Of a stretch of DNA of 64,000 nt, positions 22,701-34,671 are shown one piece after another. The stretch is from positions 186,919,122 through 186,983,121 of the forward strand of contig CP136069.1 of NCBI GenBank assembly GCA_032622095.1, written 5' to 3'. The DNA is from Siphonodentalium dalli (taxonomy: Eukaryota > Mollusca > Scaphopoda > Gadilida > Siphonodentaliidae). Under the pieces are notes generated by a model. That model made no database searches and was not told the DNA's origin. It saw only the letters and a list, made by a program, of their open reading frames with translations. Position 1 is the first letter of the stretch, and every line of letters starts with the position of its first letter. Position numbers and translations under genes: made by a program.

Positions 22701-23544
22701 CATTGCAATTCAGCAGGACCCATTAACATCGTGGCACATTTGCAGTATCTGTAAACTAGGAACTGGTATAAGATTATCAATTTCGACAACAAATCCGACA
22801 ATATCCAAGCAGACACATCCTCTTTGAAACATGTTATGGTATAGGATATCTAACTCCGATTATATTCATACGTTATAACATCTTATATCTAATATAATTG
22901 TCTTAAAGCGTTATTATTGTAATATGTTGTTACGTGTTCATCTAAGGAGCAAGCTGTACTCACTCAATAAGAGTACAGAATAGTCAAACCAGGCTGCTAC
23001 TCTTTTTAAGTTATTGTTTTGTGTATTGGGTTATCTCTTTTCAACCCGTTCTATCCATCCATAATTGTAATGCTTAACTAATATAGCTACATGTAGCTGT
23101 AATAGCTATACATGGTATTCCCCATCCATACCTGATGATTAACAGGTCAGGAACATCCTGAATTCAACTATTATATTTAACTATCATAGTTGGTGTTGAC
23201 AGCGCTAAATAAACATTTTCCTAGTTTGCAGGAAACTGTGGCATCGAGCATGTCTGTACACAGTCAAATTGTAGTCTTAGTAATATTGCTAAAAATGAAC
23301 TGTCGCCGGATAAATTTTATTGTGTAACATTTTGAGCCATTGCGCCAGATTATTTCCTTTGGTAATGCCACACAATGGCATTAACATGCGACTCAATCAC
23401 TCCTTCATTACAATATTTAGAACAATTGATGTATATTGATTGGACGACCAAGTGTCATCAAGACCATCAGTCGCATGGATTATTTGTTTGTGAATATGAC
23501 TTGTAATTCAGCAACAGGAAGCATATCATTTCACAAAACAGCAA

Positions 23545-26500
23545 TATCCATATTCAACAAGTATAGTTAAATATAACTGTATCCATGTTAAACTATTATA
23601 TTTAAATAACACTGTATCTATATTAACCTATTATAGTTAAATGCAACTTTACCCATGTTAAGCTATTATAATTAAATATAACTGTATCCATATACAACTG
23701 TTATAGTTATATATAACTATATCCATATTTAACAATAATAGTTATATATAACTATATCCGTATACAACAGCTATAGTTAAATATATAACTATATCCATAT
23801 TCAACAATTAAAGTTAAATATAACTACATCCATATTCAACAATTCTAGTTAAATATAACAATATCCATATACAAATATTATAGTTATATATAACTATATC
23901 CATATTCAACAATCATTGTTAAATATAACTATATCCATATTCAACTGTTATAGTTATATATAACTATATCCATATTTAACAATAATAGTTATATATAACT
24001 ATATCCGTATACAGCAGCTATAGTTAAATATATAACTATATCCATATTCAACAATTATAGTTAAATATAACTACATCCATATTCAACAATTCTAGTTAAA
24101 TATAACAATATATTATAGTTAAATGTAAATGTATCCATAATGAATTATTATAGTTAAATGTAAATGTATCCATATACAAATAATTTAGTTAAAGATAAAT
24201 GCATCCATATACAACTATTATAGTTAAATATAAATGTATCCATATACAACTATTATAGTTATATATAACTATATCCATATTGAACTATTATAGTTAAATG
24301 TAAATGTATCCATATTGAACTATTATTGTTAAATGTAAATGTATCCATATTGAACTATATTAGTTAAATATAAATGTATCCATATCAAACTATTATTGTT
24401 AAATATAATTATATCCATTTGTAACTAGTATAGTTAAATATAAATATATCCATATACAACTATTAAAGTTAAATATAAATATATCCATATACAACTATTA
24501 CAGTTAAATATAAATGTATCCATATACAAATATTATAGTTAAATATATATGTATCCATATTGAACTATATCAGTTAAATATAACTGTATCCATATTGAAA
24601 TATTATAGTTAAATGTAAATGTATCCATATTAAACTATTTTAGTTAAATATAACTAAATCCATATACAACTATTATAGTTAAATATAACTATATCCATAT
24701 TCAAATGTTATAGTTATATATAACTATATCCATATTTAACAATAATAGTTATATATAACTATATCCGTATACAACAGCTGTAGTTAAATATATAACTATA
24801 TACATATTCAACTATTATAGTTAAATATAACTACATCCATATTCAACAATTCTAGTTAAATATAACAATATCCATATACAACTATTATAGTTAAATATAA
24901 ATGTATCCATATACAAATAATTTAGTTAAAGATAAATGTATCCATATACAACTATTATAGTTAAATATAACTATATCCATATCCAACTATTATAGTTATA
25001 TATAACTGTATCCGTATTGAACTATTATATTTTAATGTAAATGTATCCATATTGAACTATATTAGATAAAAATATAAATGTATCCATATCAAATTATTAT
25101 AGTTAAATATAACTATATCCATTTATAACTAGTATAGTTAAATATAACTATATCCATATACAACTATTACAGTTAAATATAAATGTATCCATATACAACT
25201 ATTATAGTTAAATATATATGTATCCATATTAAACTATTATAGTTAAATATAACTAAATCCATATTCAACAATTATATTTAAATATAACTATATCCATACT
25301 AAACTATTATAGTTAAATAAAACTGTATCCATGTTCAACTATTATAGTGAAATATAACTATATCCATATAAAACTAGTATAGTTAAATATAACAATATTC
25401 ATATACAACCATTATAGTTAAATATAACAATATCCATATACAACTATTATAGTTAAATATAACTGTATCCATATTGAAATATTATAGTTAAATGTAAATG
25501 TATCCATATTAAACTATTTTAGTTAAATATAACTATATACATATACAACTATTATAGTTAAATATAACTATATCCATATTAAAATGTTATAGTTATATAT
25601 AACTATATCCATATTTAACAATAATAGTTATATATACCTATATCCGTATACACCAGCTATAGTTAAATATATAACTATATCAATATTCAACAATTATAGT
25701 TGAATATAACTACATCCATATTCAACAATCCTAGTTAAATATAACAATATCCATATACAACTATTATAGTTAAATATAAATGTATCCATATACAACTATT
25801 ATAGTTATATATAACTGTATCCATATTGAACTAATATAGTTAAATGTAAATGTATCCATATTGAACTATATTAGTTAAATATAAATGTATCCATATCAAA
25901 CTATTATAGTTAAATATATCTGTATCCATATTAAACTATTATAGTTAAATATAACTGAATCCATATTCAACAATTATTGTTAAATATAACTATATCCATA
26001 CTAAACTATTATAGTTAAATAAAACTGTATCCATGTTCAACTATTATAGTGAAATATAACAATATCCATATACAACTAGTATAGTTAAATATAACAATAT
26101 CCATATACAACCATTATAGTTAAATATAACAATATCCATATACAACTATTATAGTTAAATATAACTGTATCCATAATGAACTATTATAGTTAAATGTAAA
26201 TGTATCCATATTAAACTATTTTAGTTAAATATAACTATATCCATATACAACTATTATAGTTAAATATAACTATATCCACATACAACTATTATAGTTAAAA
26301 ATAAATGTATCCATATACAAATAATTTAGTTAAAGATAAATGTATCCATATACAACTATTATAGTTATATATAACGATATCCATATTCAATTATTATAGT
26401 TATATATAACGATATCCATATTCAATTATTATAGTTATATATAGCTATATCCATATTCAAATGTTATAGTTATATATAGCTATATCCATATTTAATAATA

Positions 26501-27235
26501 GTAGTTATATATAAATATATCCGTATACAACAGCTATAGTTAAATATATAACTATATCCATATTCAACAATTATAGTCAAATATAACTACATCCATATTC
26601 AACCATTCTAGTTAAATATAACAATATCCATATACAACTATTATAGTTAAATATAAATGTATCCATATTGAATTATTATAGTTAAATATAACAGTATCCA
26701 TATTCAAATGTTATAGTTATATATAACCATATTCATATTCAATTATTATAGTTAAATATAACTGTATCCATATTCAAATGTTATAGTTATATATAACGAT
26801 ATCCATATTCAATTATTATAGTTAAATATAACTGTATCCATATTCAAATGTTATAGTTATATATAACGATATCCATATTCAATTATTATAGTTAAATATA
26901 ACTGTATCCATATTAAAATGTTATAGTTATATATAACTATATCCATATTTAACAATAATAGTTATATATAACTATATCCGTATACAACAGCTATAGTTAA
27001 ATATATAACTATATCCATATTCAACTATTATAGTTAAATATAACTACATCCATATACAACTATTATAGTTAAATATAACAATATCCATTTGTAACTAGTA
27101 TAGTTAAATATAACAATATCCATTTGTAACTAGTATAGTTAAATATAACTATATCCATGTTCAACTATTATTGTTAAATATAACTATAGCCATATTCAAC
27201 TAGTATAATTAAATATAACTGTGCTAAGTGAATTA
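23545..27235. repeat. minisatellite d, ~35-bp units, 3.7 kb
   Basis: About 105 units of the form CCATATACAACTATTATAGT + TAAATATAACTATAT. Higher-order order is visible: a block containing CCGTATACAACAGCTATAG recurs at about 23759, 24006, 24766, 25645, 26522 and 26979, with neighbouring units also repeated in the same order. Copy B has about ten inverted units (41202-41565). Confidence 0.97.
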
Positions 27236-27264
27236 AGCATGTGCCTGACCTGATTTAGCTATAT

Positions 27265-27471
27265 GTGCAAAAAAGCATTTCTAACAACTCTAGATCTCCT
27301 GAATCAAATTCCGAAGACGTTTTGGAGAACACACGAAACTTGTCAGTTGCACAGGAACGTGGCGACAGGGGATGGTTGGGAATTCTCGAATCCCCCCCCC
27401 AGAACATTGGTACAATTTTCTTAGCTATACAGTCATTCATACGTGAGGAAAATCAGGATTCTTTTGACTAA
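27265..27471 (+). pseudogene. exon-like C-terminus of an unrecognised protein
   Basis: The open frame ends IFLAIQSFIREENQDSFD and stop. The paralogue inside the hAT ends ILLAVQSFIRETKLDSID and stop; the second tandem copy keeps ISRSPDSNSEDVAENTRNLS before a length change in its C-run (9 C here, 8 there) breaks the frame. The stop position and a downstream AATAAA (about 27720) are conserved in all three, which suggests the last exon and 3' UTR of a real protein. The family is unknown; no start is present. Confidence 0.4.
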
Positions 27472-29310
27472 CTATTCCAATTAATTATACGTACAAGACA
27501 ACATACGCAACAAACAATCCCGATTTCAAACAAATACATATACAAACTTGTGGCTAACTCGGTAGTCATGTTGCTTTGCCATTACTAATTATTTATTGTT
27601 CAGTGTAATAACATATGGGAGAGGGGGTAGCCTTAAGTGAGTCAGCACTTGTCCTCCAATTTCATTGCATGTATTAACAAATGTATGTGTTATATATCAT
27701 GTGTTATCTAAATTGTCAAATAAATATGTTTAAACTAAACTTTGGTGCATTTCCAGCAGTTGGAAATTTCATGCCTGGCACAACATTAGTTGAACATTAA
27801 TTTGACACCATATCTAGGCTGGAATGTTCTCAACTATATCCATAAACAACTAGTATAGTTAAATATAACTGTGCTAATTGAATTAAGCATGTGCCTGACC
27901 TGATTTAGCTATTTGTGCAAATGTGTATACTGACCGTGCCACCATCATTGCTTTATTCTCTGATCAAAATAACAACGATATCGAGTGGCGTACATCATTC
28001 GCCTTTGAATGTCGTTACTTGTTCAATAAATGGATACAAAATTATCCAGGAACTCAGTCGTGTGATTGTTATACAGCCCATACCACAACACCATACATAA
28101 CCATACAATAACAGAAAGGCGAGAACAAATGGTTAGAAGGAACTAAATAAGTAGAATTACGTCCCTTCCGTTTCCCTCTCGAAAAATCGTTAATTTGACA
28201 CAAGTATCATTTGTGTCTTACATTTATAATGCTTATTTTTGTTGTGAAAGTCATGCTTTTCTTCTATGTGTATATACATGGCACATAATTAGCTGCCAAT
28301 CCGATGTAATCGCATCTTTTTCAAGTTAAAGTGTGTTTATTGATGAGGGCAAGCATTTCTAACATCTCTAGATCTCCTGACTCAAATTCCGAAGACGTTG
28401 CGGAGAACACACGAAACTTGTCGGTTGTACATGCACATGGCGACAGGGAATGGTTGGGAATTTTCGAATCCCCCCCCAGAACTTTGGTACAATTTTCTTA
28501 GCTATACAGTCATTCATACGTGAGGAAAATCAGGATTCTTTTGAGTAACTAATCCAAATAATGATACGTACAAGCCAACATACGCAACAAACAAACCCGA
28601 TTTTAAACAAATACATATACAAACTTATGGCTAACTCGGGGGAGGGGGTGACCGGTGATCTGTATATATGTTCAACTTGTTTTGGCAGTCATGTTGCCAT
28701 GCCATTACTAATTATTTATTGTTCAGTGTAATAACATATGGGAGAGGGGTAACCTTAAGTGAGTCAGCACTTGTCCTCCAATTTCATTGTCTGTATTAAC
28801 AAATGTATGTGTTATATATCATGTGTTATCTAAATTTTACAAATAAATATGTTTAAACTAAACTTTGGTACATTTCCAGCAGTTGGAAATTTCATGCCTG
28901 GCACAACATTAGTTGGACATTAATTTGACACCATATCTAGGCTGGAATGTTCTCAACTATATCCATAAACAACTAGTATAGTTAAATATAACTGTGCTAA
29001 TTGAATTATGCATGTGCCTGACCTGATTTAGCTATTTGTGCAAATGTGTATACTGACCGTGCCGCCGTCATTGCTTCATTCTCTGATCAAAATAACAATG
29101 ATATCGAGTGATGTACATCTCTCGCCTGTTGAATGTCGTTACTTGTTCAATAAATGGATACAAAATAATCCAAGAACTCAGTCGTTTGAGTGTTATACAG
29201 CCCATACCCCAACACCATAAATAACCATACAATAACAGAAAGGTGAGAACAAATGGTTAGAAGGAACTAAATAAGTAGAATCACATCCCTTTCGTTTCCA
29301 TCTCGAACAC
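27268..29310 (+). repeat. ~1.1-kb tandem duplication beside array d
   Basis: Two direct copies: about 27268-28185 and 28345-29307. Each runs from AGCATTTCTAAC through an exon-like segment, a 3' UTR-like stretch with AATAAATATGTTTAAACT, a block starting CAGTTGGAAATTTCATGCC, one leftover array-d unit, GTGCCTGACCTGATTTAGCT and a short frame. The 160 bp at 28186-28345 is unique. Part of the unit is found a third time inside the hAT element (about 42940-43346). Confidence 0.9.
27923..28111 (+). pseudogene. short frame in duplicated unit, unidentified
   Basis: 62 open codons including DRATIIALFSDQNNNDIEW and ECRYLFNKWIQNYPGTQ. The second tandem copy (29046-29220) is about 90% identical but has an in-frame stop at the equivalent of the RTS residues and an inserted base. 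It could be a captured exon fragment; no domain is recognised. Confidence 0.25.
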
Positions 29311-29655
29311 GAGTTAAAAACATTCTGGCGCGCGATTACAAATTCAAGAAATATAATATCCATAGCATGTAAAAACATCGGCGTTTCCTAAAAGCGTTCG
29401 CGTCCAAACAATGGCGGGATGTTGTGGCTGTATATTGCATTTCGTCAGGCTGTCAAATTTTGTGCAAAAAGTGGGGTAGTGTGGAACACGTATGTTTATT
29501 TTTGAAAAATGCATGGCTCGAAAGTTACTCCTCTATGCGAACAGATGCCTAAAGGGTCGGTCTTTACGAACGCATGCATCGTGCACTTCGGAACTCGATG
29601 ATTTAGTGTGGGCGTGGTCAAACGTTAACACCGTGGCCTATGGAAAACATTTCGT

Positions 29656-30650
29656 TCCTTTTAACATAAAGCACAAAATCGAATTTTTCGTATTTCGATC
29701 TATGACGGAGAAACATGGTGAAAAATCACATCATTGTGGTCTGATTTGCGAAGTATACGTAGTTAGGCATTACATCACACCAGCATTTGGATTTGATTGC
29801 CGTTTTTCAGGACGTGATGAATATTTGCACCAAATAGCCTTTGTGAGATTTTCACTTATTTATGGTTAATCTGTGTCTGGTGTGCCACTTTAAGAGAGAA
29901 ATCACATCACATCGATATCTTCATCTATTTCACTGTGTAGGAACTGTTACATCGGAAATCGTTATATCGCCGGTTTGTGGTGGTTCTTGACTGATTTGTT
30001 ACGATTCCTGATGATCGAAATTATACATTTTCACGACTTTTTGACAATTAAAACGCAATTTTGAGGCATCTAGGTGATAATTCGATTAGATATTTTCAAT
30101 CCCATCACAATCTGTGGCACCAATGAGCGTGTTAATAACGAAAATTTCATTGTGCGTTTCATAACAACGACAAAAACCGCGAATTTTGATAATTGTTTGG
30201 GTTCTCTCCTGATCGAGTCGGTTTTCTCCCCATTTAATCGTTCTACACGGGTAAAACTATGGCTAATATTTGCCATAGTACATGGTTCAAACTGCCAATT
30301 TTGTGAAAGTATACAAAGATAAACCCAACAAACTATGCATTAAGTTGACATTTGCACCACTTGTCATTAATTTCAATGAATTACACTGCCTTTCTATGCT
30401 TATCCAATAAGCTGTGTTACGCCTATCAAAATTCACAAAGTCGCCAGCTAGTTTGAAAAATAATGCGTTTTGCAGGCCCAACATTACAACATTTCAATAG
30501 CCGGTTAACAATAGTGAAATTTCATAGGGCTGGACTTCGGAAAGCGTGAACGTAGACGAGATATATAGAGTTATATGTCTTGTATGTTATCTATCATATA
30601 TTTTGGAACTTCTGTCTGTATGTATATGTATTTGTGTTATTGACTCGACA
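29656..30650. other. interior of the inverted-repeat region, no gene
   Basis: Short frames on both strands (for example 30074-30322 and 30276-30070) overlap each other without domain features. Confidence 0.5.
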
Positions 30651-30890
30651 AACTGCTGCACCGATCCGACTCAAATTTGGTGTGTAGGCCTACTTTGATC
30701 CTGGGAACAATATGGGCGGGTCCAATTTCACGTGCGACCATGTCCTTGACCTTGACCTCGCTCAAATACGCTCCTATAGGCATGTTTCTGGACCTCGACC
30801 GATCCCACTCAAATTTGGTAGCTGGTTCTACTTGAACATATTCGCTCATATAGGCATGTTTCCGGGCCGATCGAATAAAGTTTGTCCCGG
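30650..30890. repeat. imperfect two-copy repeat
   Basis: CGATCC-ACTCAAATTTGGT occurs at about 30660 and 30800, each followed by a TATAGGCATGTTTC block. GACCTTGACCT is also present. Probably a fragment of a dispersed repeat; the ORFs here lie within it. Confidence 0.6.
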
Positions 30891-31216
30891 CGGAGACGAT
30901 CACAAATAAATCCCTAAATAGCCCGGACGAAGATGGGCCACAATCCCCACATCGGCTAGTGTTGTCTATTTTTGTAGACGTATTTTACTCAACAAAAAGC
31001 CATAAATAAGACGTTAAAAGTTCGTTGACACCCATACAATGTTCTGATTACGCAGTTTATGAAGTTTATGTCGGGCACCCGCTTGTTGGATGCTGATTAT
31101 CTAGGTTAAATTCTAGAATTCTAGAATATGCAGCTATTAAAGCATACACAATCACGATAACCTTTCATTCAATCACATTTTAGATTGACTAGGGACCTCT
31201 GATTTTTTAATAGAAG

Positions 31217-31522
31217 ATATAAAAAAGCAAAGAATCCTACAGTTACAAATATTATTATATGGATGTTAAACCTTTGGTTACTAAATGCACTGTAATGAGA
31301 ATTGACTTGAATCCTATTGATTAATTTGTGGGAATGCTTAGCTATTAAGTTCAACAATCAGTAACATATAAAAAAGAGAAAAGAATCATGCAGTTACAAA
31401 TATTATTATATGGATGGTAATCCTTTGTTGACTAAATGTGCTGTAATGAGCAGCGACTTGAATCCTATTTATTCATTTGTAGGAATGCTCAGCTATTAAA
31501 TTCAACATGCAGTAACATATTG
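31217..31522. repeat. two-copy ~150-bp tandem repeat
   Basis: ATATAAAAAAG...CAGTTACAAATATTATTATA at 31217 and again near 31366. Both copies continue through CTGTAATGAG, GACTTGAATCCTATT and CAGTAACATAT. Confidence 0.9.
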
Positions 31523-32254
31523 TTGGAATTATTAGCTAAACATTCATACAAATGAATCATTAGAAATCAGTGTCTGAACCTGGCTATTATAAGGCACATT
31601 AGTATTCCTCGCTGATAACGTGTCAAGTGGGCTGGAGGGTCTCCAATGTTGGGGCGTCCACCTTGGAATTTCCAACCGCATCATCCCATTGGAACAGACC
31701 AAACTCACGCACAAGGCCTGGGATTTGGTTTTTCCCAACTGCATGACACATTATAGCTCTAGATTGTATGCCATTCTGAAGTGAATTGATTAGTAGCCTT
31801 TGATTGGCCACCATGCATACCGGGGAGAAACTCGGGACACATGGGCCCAGTGAGAACGTGACACCGTTCGAGTCATGAGTGTGGAGGGGTCACCAAAGTT
31901 TATTCAAATACGTTTAGCACTAATTTCCACCAATGCATTATGTGATTTATATAAATTAAAATCCATATGTCTTGTTTCAATCTTCATATGATATAAATGT
32001 GATCTATATAATATTTAATTGGGAAGAAGGAACGTCACGACAACAGTAAAAACTTTCTATTGATCTTTTCAATGTTTTTGGTGCCAAAAGTGTTTTCTGA
32101 AATATATATAAAACAATTTAAAAAATCGATGTTCTTCAACATTTCCCAGCTCGCTTCGTAGTAGGAAATGAATCATCTGTATTTTGTTGAGAAATTGTCG
32201 CTGAAATCTTCATCCACCAAAGACAGCAACCGGAAGCATATATCAGATTCAGTT
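31523..32254. other. no gene supported
   Basis: Short minus-strand frames at 31544-31814 overlap in two frames. No domain or repeat is recognised. Confidence 0.5.
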
Positions 32255-32400
32255 CTCCCCCTTGCCACAGCCAGAGAACACACACCAAGTTACGCGATGG
32301 AGTTCTCTTCCTTGCCACAGAACGAGAATACATACCCAAACTACACAATAGAGTTTTATACCTTGCCACAGTCAGGGAAACCCATACCAACACACGTATG
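32255..32400. repeat. 50-51-bp minisatellite, three units
   Basis: CTTGCCACAG at 32261, 32311 and 32362, each followed by GA-AACACATACC-like and GAGTT sequence. It accounts for the 77-codon frame at 32168-32401. Confidence 0.85.
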
Positions 32401-32706
32401 ATAATTTGGTTAGAAAGAACTATAAATGTTTTCCATAGGCCACGGTGTTAACGTTTGACCACGCCCACACTAAATCATCGAGTTCCGAAGTGCACGATGC
32501 ATGCGTTCGTGAAGACCAACCCTTTCGGCATCTGTTCGCACAGGGAAGTAACTTCCGAGCCATGACTTTTTCAAAAATCAACATCATTTTGCACAGAATT
32601 TGACAGTCTGACGAAAGGCAATACACAGCCATAATCTCCCGTCATTGTTTGGACACGAACGCTTTTCTGACTAGGAAACGCTCACGTTTGTTTTATAAGC
32701 TTTTTT

Positions 32707-32877
32707 TTATAATTGTTGACAGGAATTGGAGCCGAGTTCTTTGTCAACAGAATCGTTAGCTACTTGCGTAAGTAGAGCAGTATCATGATCCGAACTATTG
32801 TTAGGGTCAGGTAATCCAGGAGTTGTAGGAGGACGAAAATCAATCTTACCACTTTTTAACCAGCTTTTAAGAGACAT
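32707..32877 (-). CDS. possible 56-codon ORF or first exon
   Basis: Minus-strand ATG at 32877-32875, stop at 32709-32707. The product begins MSLKSWLKSGKIDFRPPT, continues with GLPDPNNSSDHDTALLTQ and ends SNSCQQL. The hydrophilic composition and a Pro-rich run after a basic start resemble the N-terminal leader of many hAT-derived proteins, but that is impression only. It lies between the right inverted-repeat arm and the 5' end of LINE b, and might be a leftover exon of an element inserted there. Confidence 0.3.
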   Translation of the reverse strand: MSLKSWLKSGKIDFRPPTTPGLPDPNNSSDHDTALLTQVANDSVDKELGSNSCQQL

Positions 32878-33045
32878 ATTTGCATTATGCAGGTGTCATG
32901 GCGTCAAGTGTAAACACAAATTTCTCCGCTCCGATAAATAATTAAATGTCTGGATAACAGAGTGTGGATCGCCTTAGCTAATTGTTCGAACTGATTCTAT
33001 TGAACTCATGTGAGATATATTGTGCAATAAGTTGGACTATTAATT

Positions 33046-34656
33046 ATGATCAAACGGGATTCCACCGTTGTTTTCGACCTAAAGCAGATCAGGCGGATTA
33101 CTGGTGAGGATGTTCTTCGCGCCGCCGAAAAAGTCGTCGCTGCAGACCAAATACGAGCGGTACAAATCACGAGAGATAAATGCTACATTACAGTGAGTAC
33201 CGACGAACTGAAATCTGAATTAATGCTGAAAGGGCTAAAAATGTATGGTTCAACTGTAAGGCCCATCGATGCCGAGAACAACAGTACAGTTGTTACCATA
33301 AAAGATGCCCCATTTCAAATGACCAACAAAGAACTCATAGACTGTTTTTCGTCATATGGGGAAGTTGATGCACAGTCGATAAAAAGAGTAACATTCAAAG
33401 TAAGTATCGTTGAAACAGGCACCAGGGTTATCCGGGTCAAAGAATGCAATGCAATCCCAAATACTATTACTGTGCAAGATGACCTTGAATTGAGAGTGTT
33501 TTCCGACAAAACAAAAATCGATTGTATGCATTGTTCACAATCACACATGCCCGGCGATATATGTGAGGAGAGTCGACTCGCGAACAGATTTTGCGGCAAT
33601 TGTCTGGCCAGAGGTGAACACTACTCACGTGATTGTAAAGACCTCGTTAGGTGCAGGGTTTGTCGGCTCTCTGGCCACAAATCAGTCACATGTCCGCTAC
33701 GCACAGGACAAGACCAGTATGACACACGTGGTCAATACCGACGACGCCCACCAAATGAGGACTACTTCCCGCCACCTAATTACGGTCAGCACCAGTCACG
33801 CCCTCCAGGCACCGATTACACACCATCGGCACATTACCTCTATGAACAGTTTGACAGCAGAGATGATTATCGGCAACGCCGACCGCAGATTAGCTTCCAA
33901 ATCGCCGCCACTCGCAACGATCGAAGTAATGCGACAGTGGAGGACAACATAACTGTTTATAATGACAACAATGGGCAGCCGAAAGCTACACCCGTCACTC
34001 AACGTACTCACGAAATTGACTCGCTCATTCTGGGTGCCAGTAACTGTAGAGACGTGCGGGTGAACAAACCAAATTCAAGAGTGATATCCCAATCCGGGGC
34101 TTCCTATGAACAGATCGACAAACTCATCGGTAAAGCCAAAGCTTTCAGTGACGTGAAGCCTGATAAAATAACGACAGTCATCATTCACTTGGGAACGAAT
34201 GATATCACCCATCACAGAGCTGACACCAAGATAATCACATTTTGGTTTAATAAGGCACAGGATAAACTTATAAAAGCGTTCCCGAACGCCGAAATAAATA
34301 TATGCAGCATACCACCGAGGAGGTTGCCAGGTGGCAAGAACCACAATTATAATACTGCGGCAAATGTGATTAATGAATATATGAACACACATTGTGAAAA
34401 TACTACGAAATATTTCTTCATTGACATTGATTGTGTGTTCATTAAAGATGGAAACATAGTTAAATCCTTGTTCAAGGACGAAGCTGACGGCGTGCATTTC
34501 AATTCTAAGGGAGTCGAAAGACTCTCCAGTGTGTTGGAATCTATTGTTCCGGAGATTGATTCCCAACAGGATGACAAGGTCGTGCCACAGACTGTGAAAA
34601 GGGGACCAGACCATTTCACATCACCATCAGAGCAAAATAAGAATGTTAAAACATGA
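33046..34656 (+). CDS. LINE b ORF1: RRM-like, CCHC knuckles, SGNH hydrolase
   Basis: 536 codons from a true ATG. About 80-155 resembles an RNA-recognition fold (TVVTIKDAPFQMTNKELIDC, then SYGEVDAQ). Cys/His motifs follow: C160-C163...C173, C183-x2-C186-x5-H192-x4-C197 and a canonical CCHC C203-x2-C206-x4-H211-x4-C216, expected to bind RNA. A Pro/Tyr/Arg-rich linker runs to about 320. The last part is an SGNH/GDSL-type hydrolase: ILGASNCRDV with Ser332 in the nucleophile block, LGTND (N385) and DGVHF (D481, H484), so all catalytic positions are kept. ORF1 proteins coat LINE RNA; esterase domains are known in CR1-group ORF1s. All three modules in one ORF1 with no lesions is notable. Confidence 0.9.
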   Translation: MIKRDSTVVFDLKQIRRITGEDVLRAAEKVVAADQIRAVQITRDKCYITVSTDELKSELMLKGLKMYGSTVRPIDAENNSTVVTIKDAPFQMTNKELIDCFSSYGEVDAQSIKRVTFKVSIVETGTRVIRVKECNAIPNTITVQDDLELRVFSDKTKIDCMHCSQSHMPGDICEESRLANRFCGNCLARGEHYSRDCKDLVRCRVCRLSGHKSVTCPLRTGQDQYDTRGQYRRRPPNEDYFPPPNYGQHQSRPPGTDYTPSAHYLYEQFDSRDDYRQRRPQISFQIAATRNDRSNATVEDNITVYNDNNGQPKATPVTQRTHEIDSLILGASNCRDVRVNKPNSRVISQSGASYEQIDKLIGKAKAFSDVKPDKITTVIIHLGTNDITHHRADTKIITFWFNKAQDKLIKAFPNAEINICSIPPRRLPGGKNHNYNTAANVINEYMNTHCENTTKYFFIDIDCVFIKDGNIVKSLFKDEADGVHFNSKGVERLSSVLESIVPEIDSQQDDKVVPQTVKRGPDHFTSPSEQNKNVKT

Positions 34657-34671
34657 ATTGAATATACCAAT

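Larger units (their letters stand above)
21447..27235 (-). mobile_element. family S element, copy A (inverted relative to B)
   Basis: The reverse complement of 21447-23545 aligns with 45831-48370 of copy B, block by block. Examples are ATTTGAGTAATCGGAGCAAT (21539) against the inverted 48300 sequence, GTCATCAAGACCATCAG (23454) against 45923, and TCAGCAACAGGAAGCAT (23508) against 41580. On the far side is the ~35-bp array shared by both copies. Internal minisatellites a (56 bp), b (50 bp), c (54 bp) and d (35 bp) are present here at about 1, 1.5, 5 and 100 units. No coding sequence is found. The form resembles bivalve interspersed elements with internal tandem repeats (pearl/Helentron-associated elements), but this is only analogy. 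Confidence 0.85.
29381..32681. mobile_element. 3.3-kb region bounded by ~260-bp inverted repeats
   Basis: 29381-29655 (starting GCGTTTCCTAAAAGCGTTCG) matches the reverse complement of 32430-32681 at high identity, through TCGTGCACTTCGGAACTCGA and CACCGTGGCCTATGGAAAAC. The 2.77 kb between holds only small repeats and no transposase. It could be a non-autonomous DNA transposon with long terminal inverted repeats; no target-site duplication is obvious, so two opposed insertions are the alternative. ORFs 29492-29869 and 32632-32420 are the arms translated. Confidence 0.65.

Noticed and set aside
22391-22816. 141-codon minus-strand ORF with a repeated 18-residue motif
   Set aside because: It is the 54-bp minisatellite translated; the period is a multiple of three, so any open frame stays open.
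29492-29869. 125-codon ORF with a near-match at 32632-32420
   Set aside because: The similarity follows the nucleotide identity of the inverted arms; no coding signature is visible beyond that.
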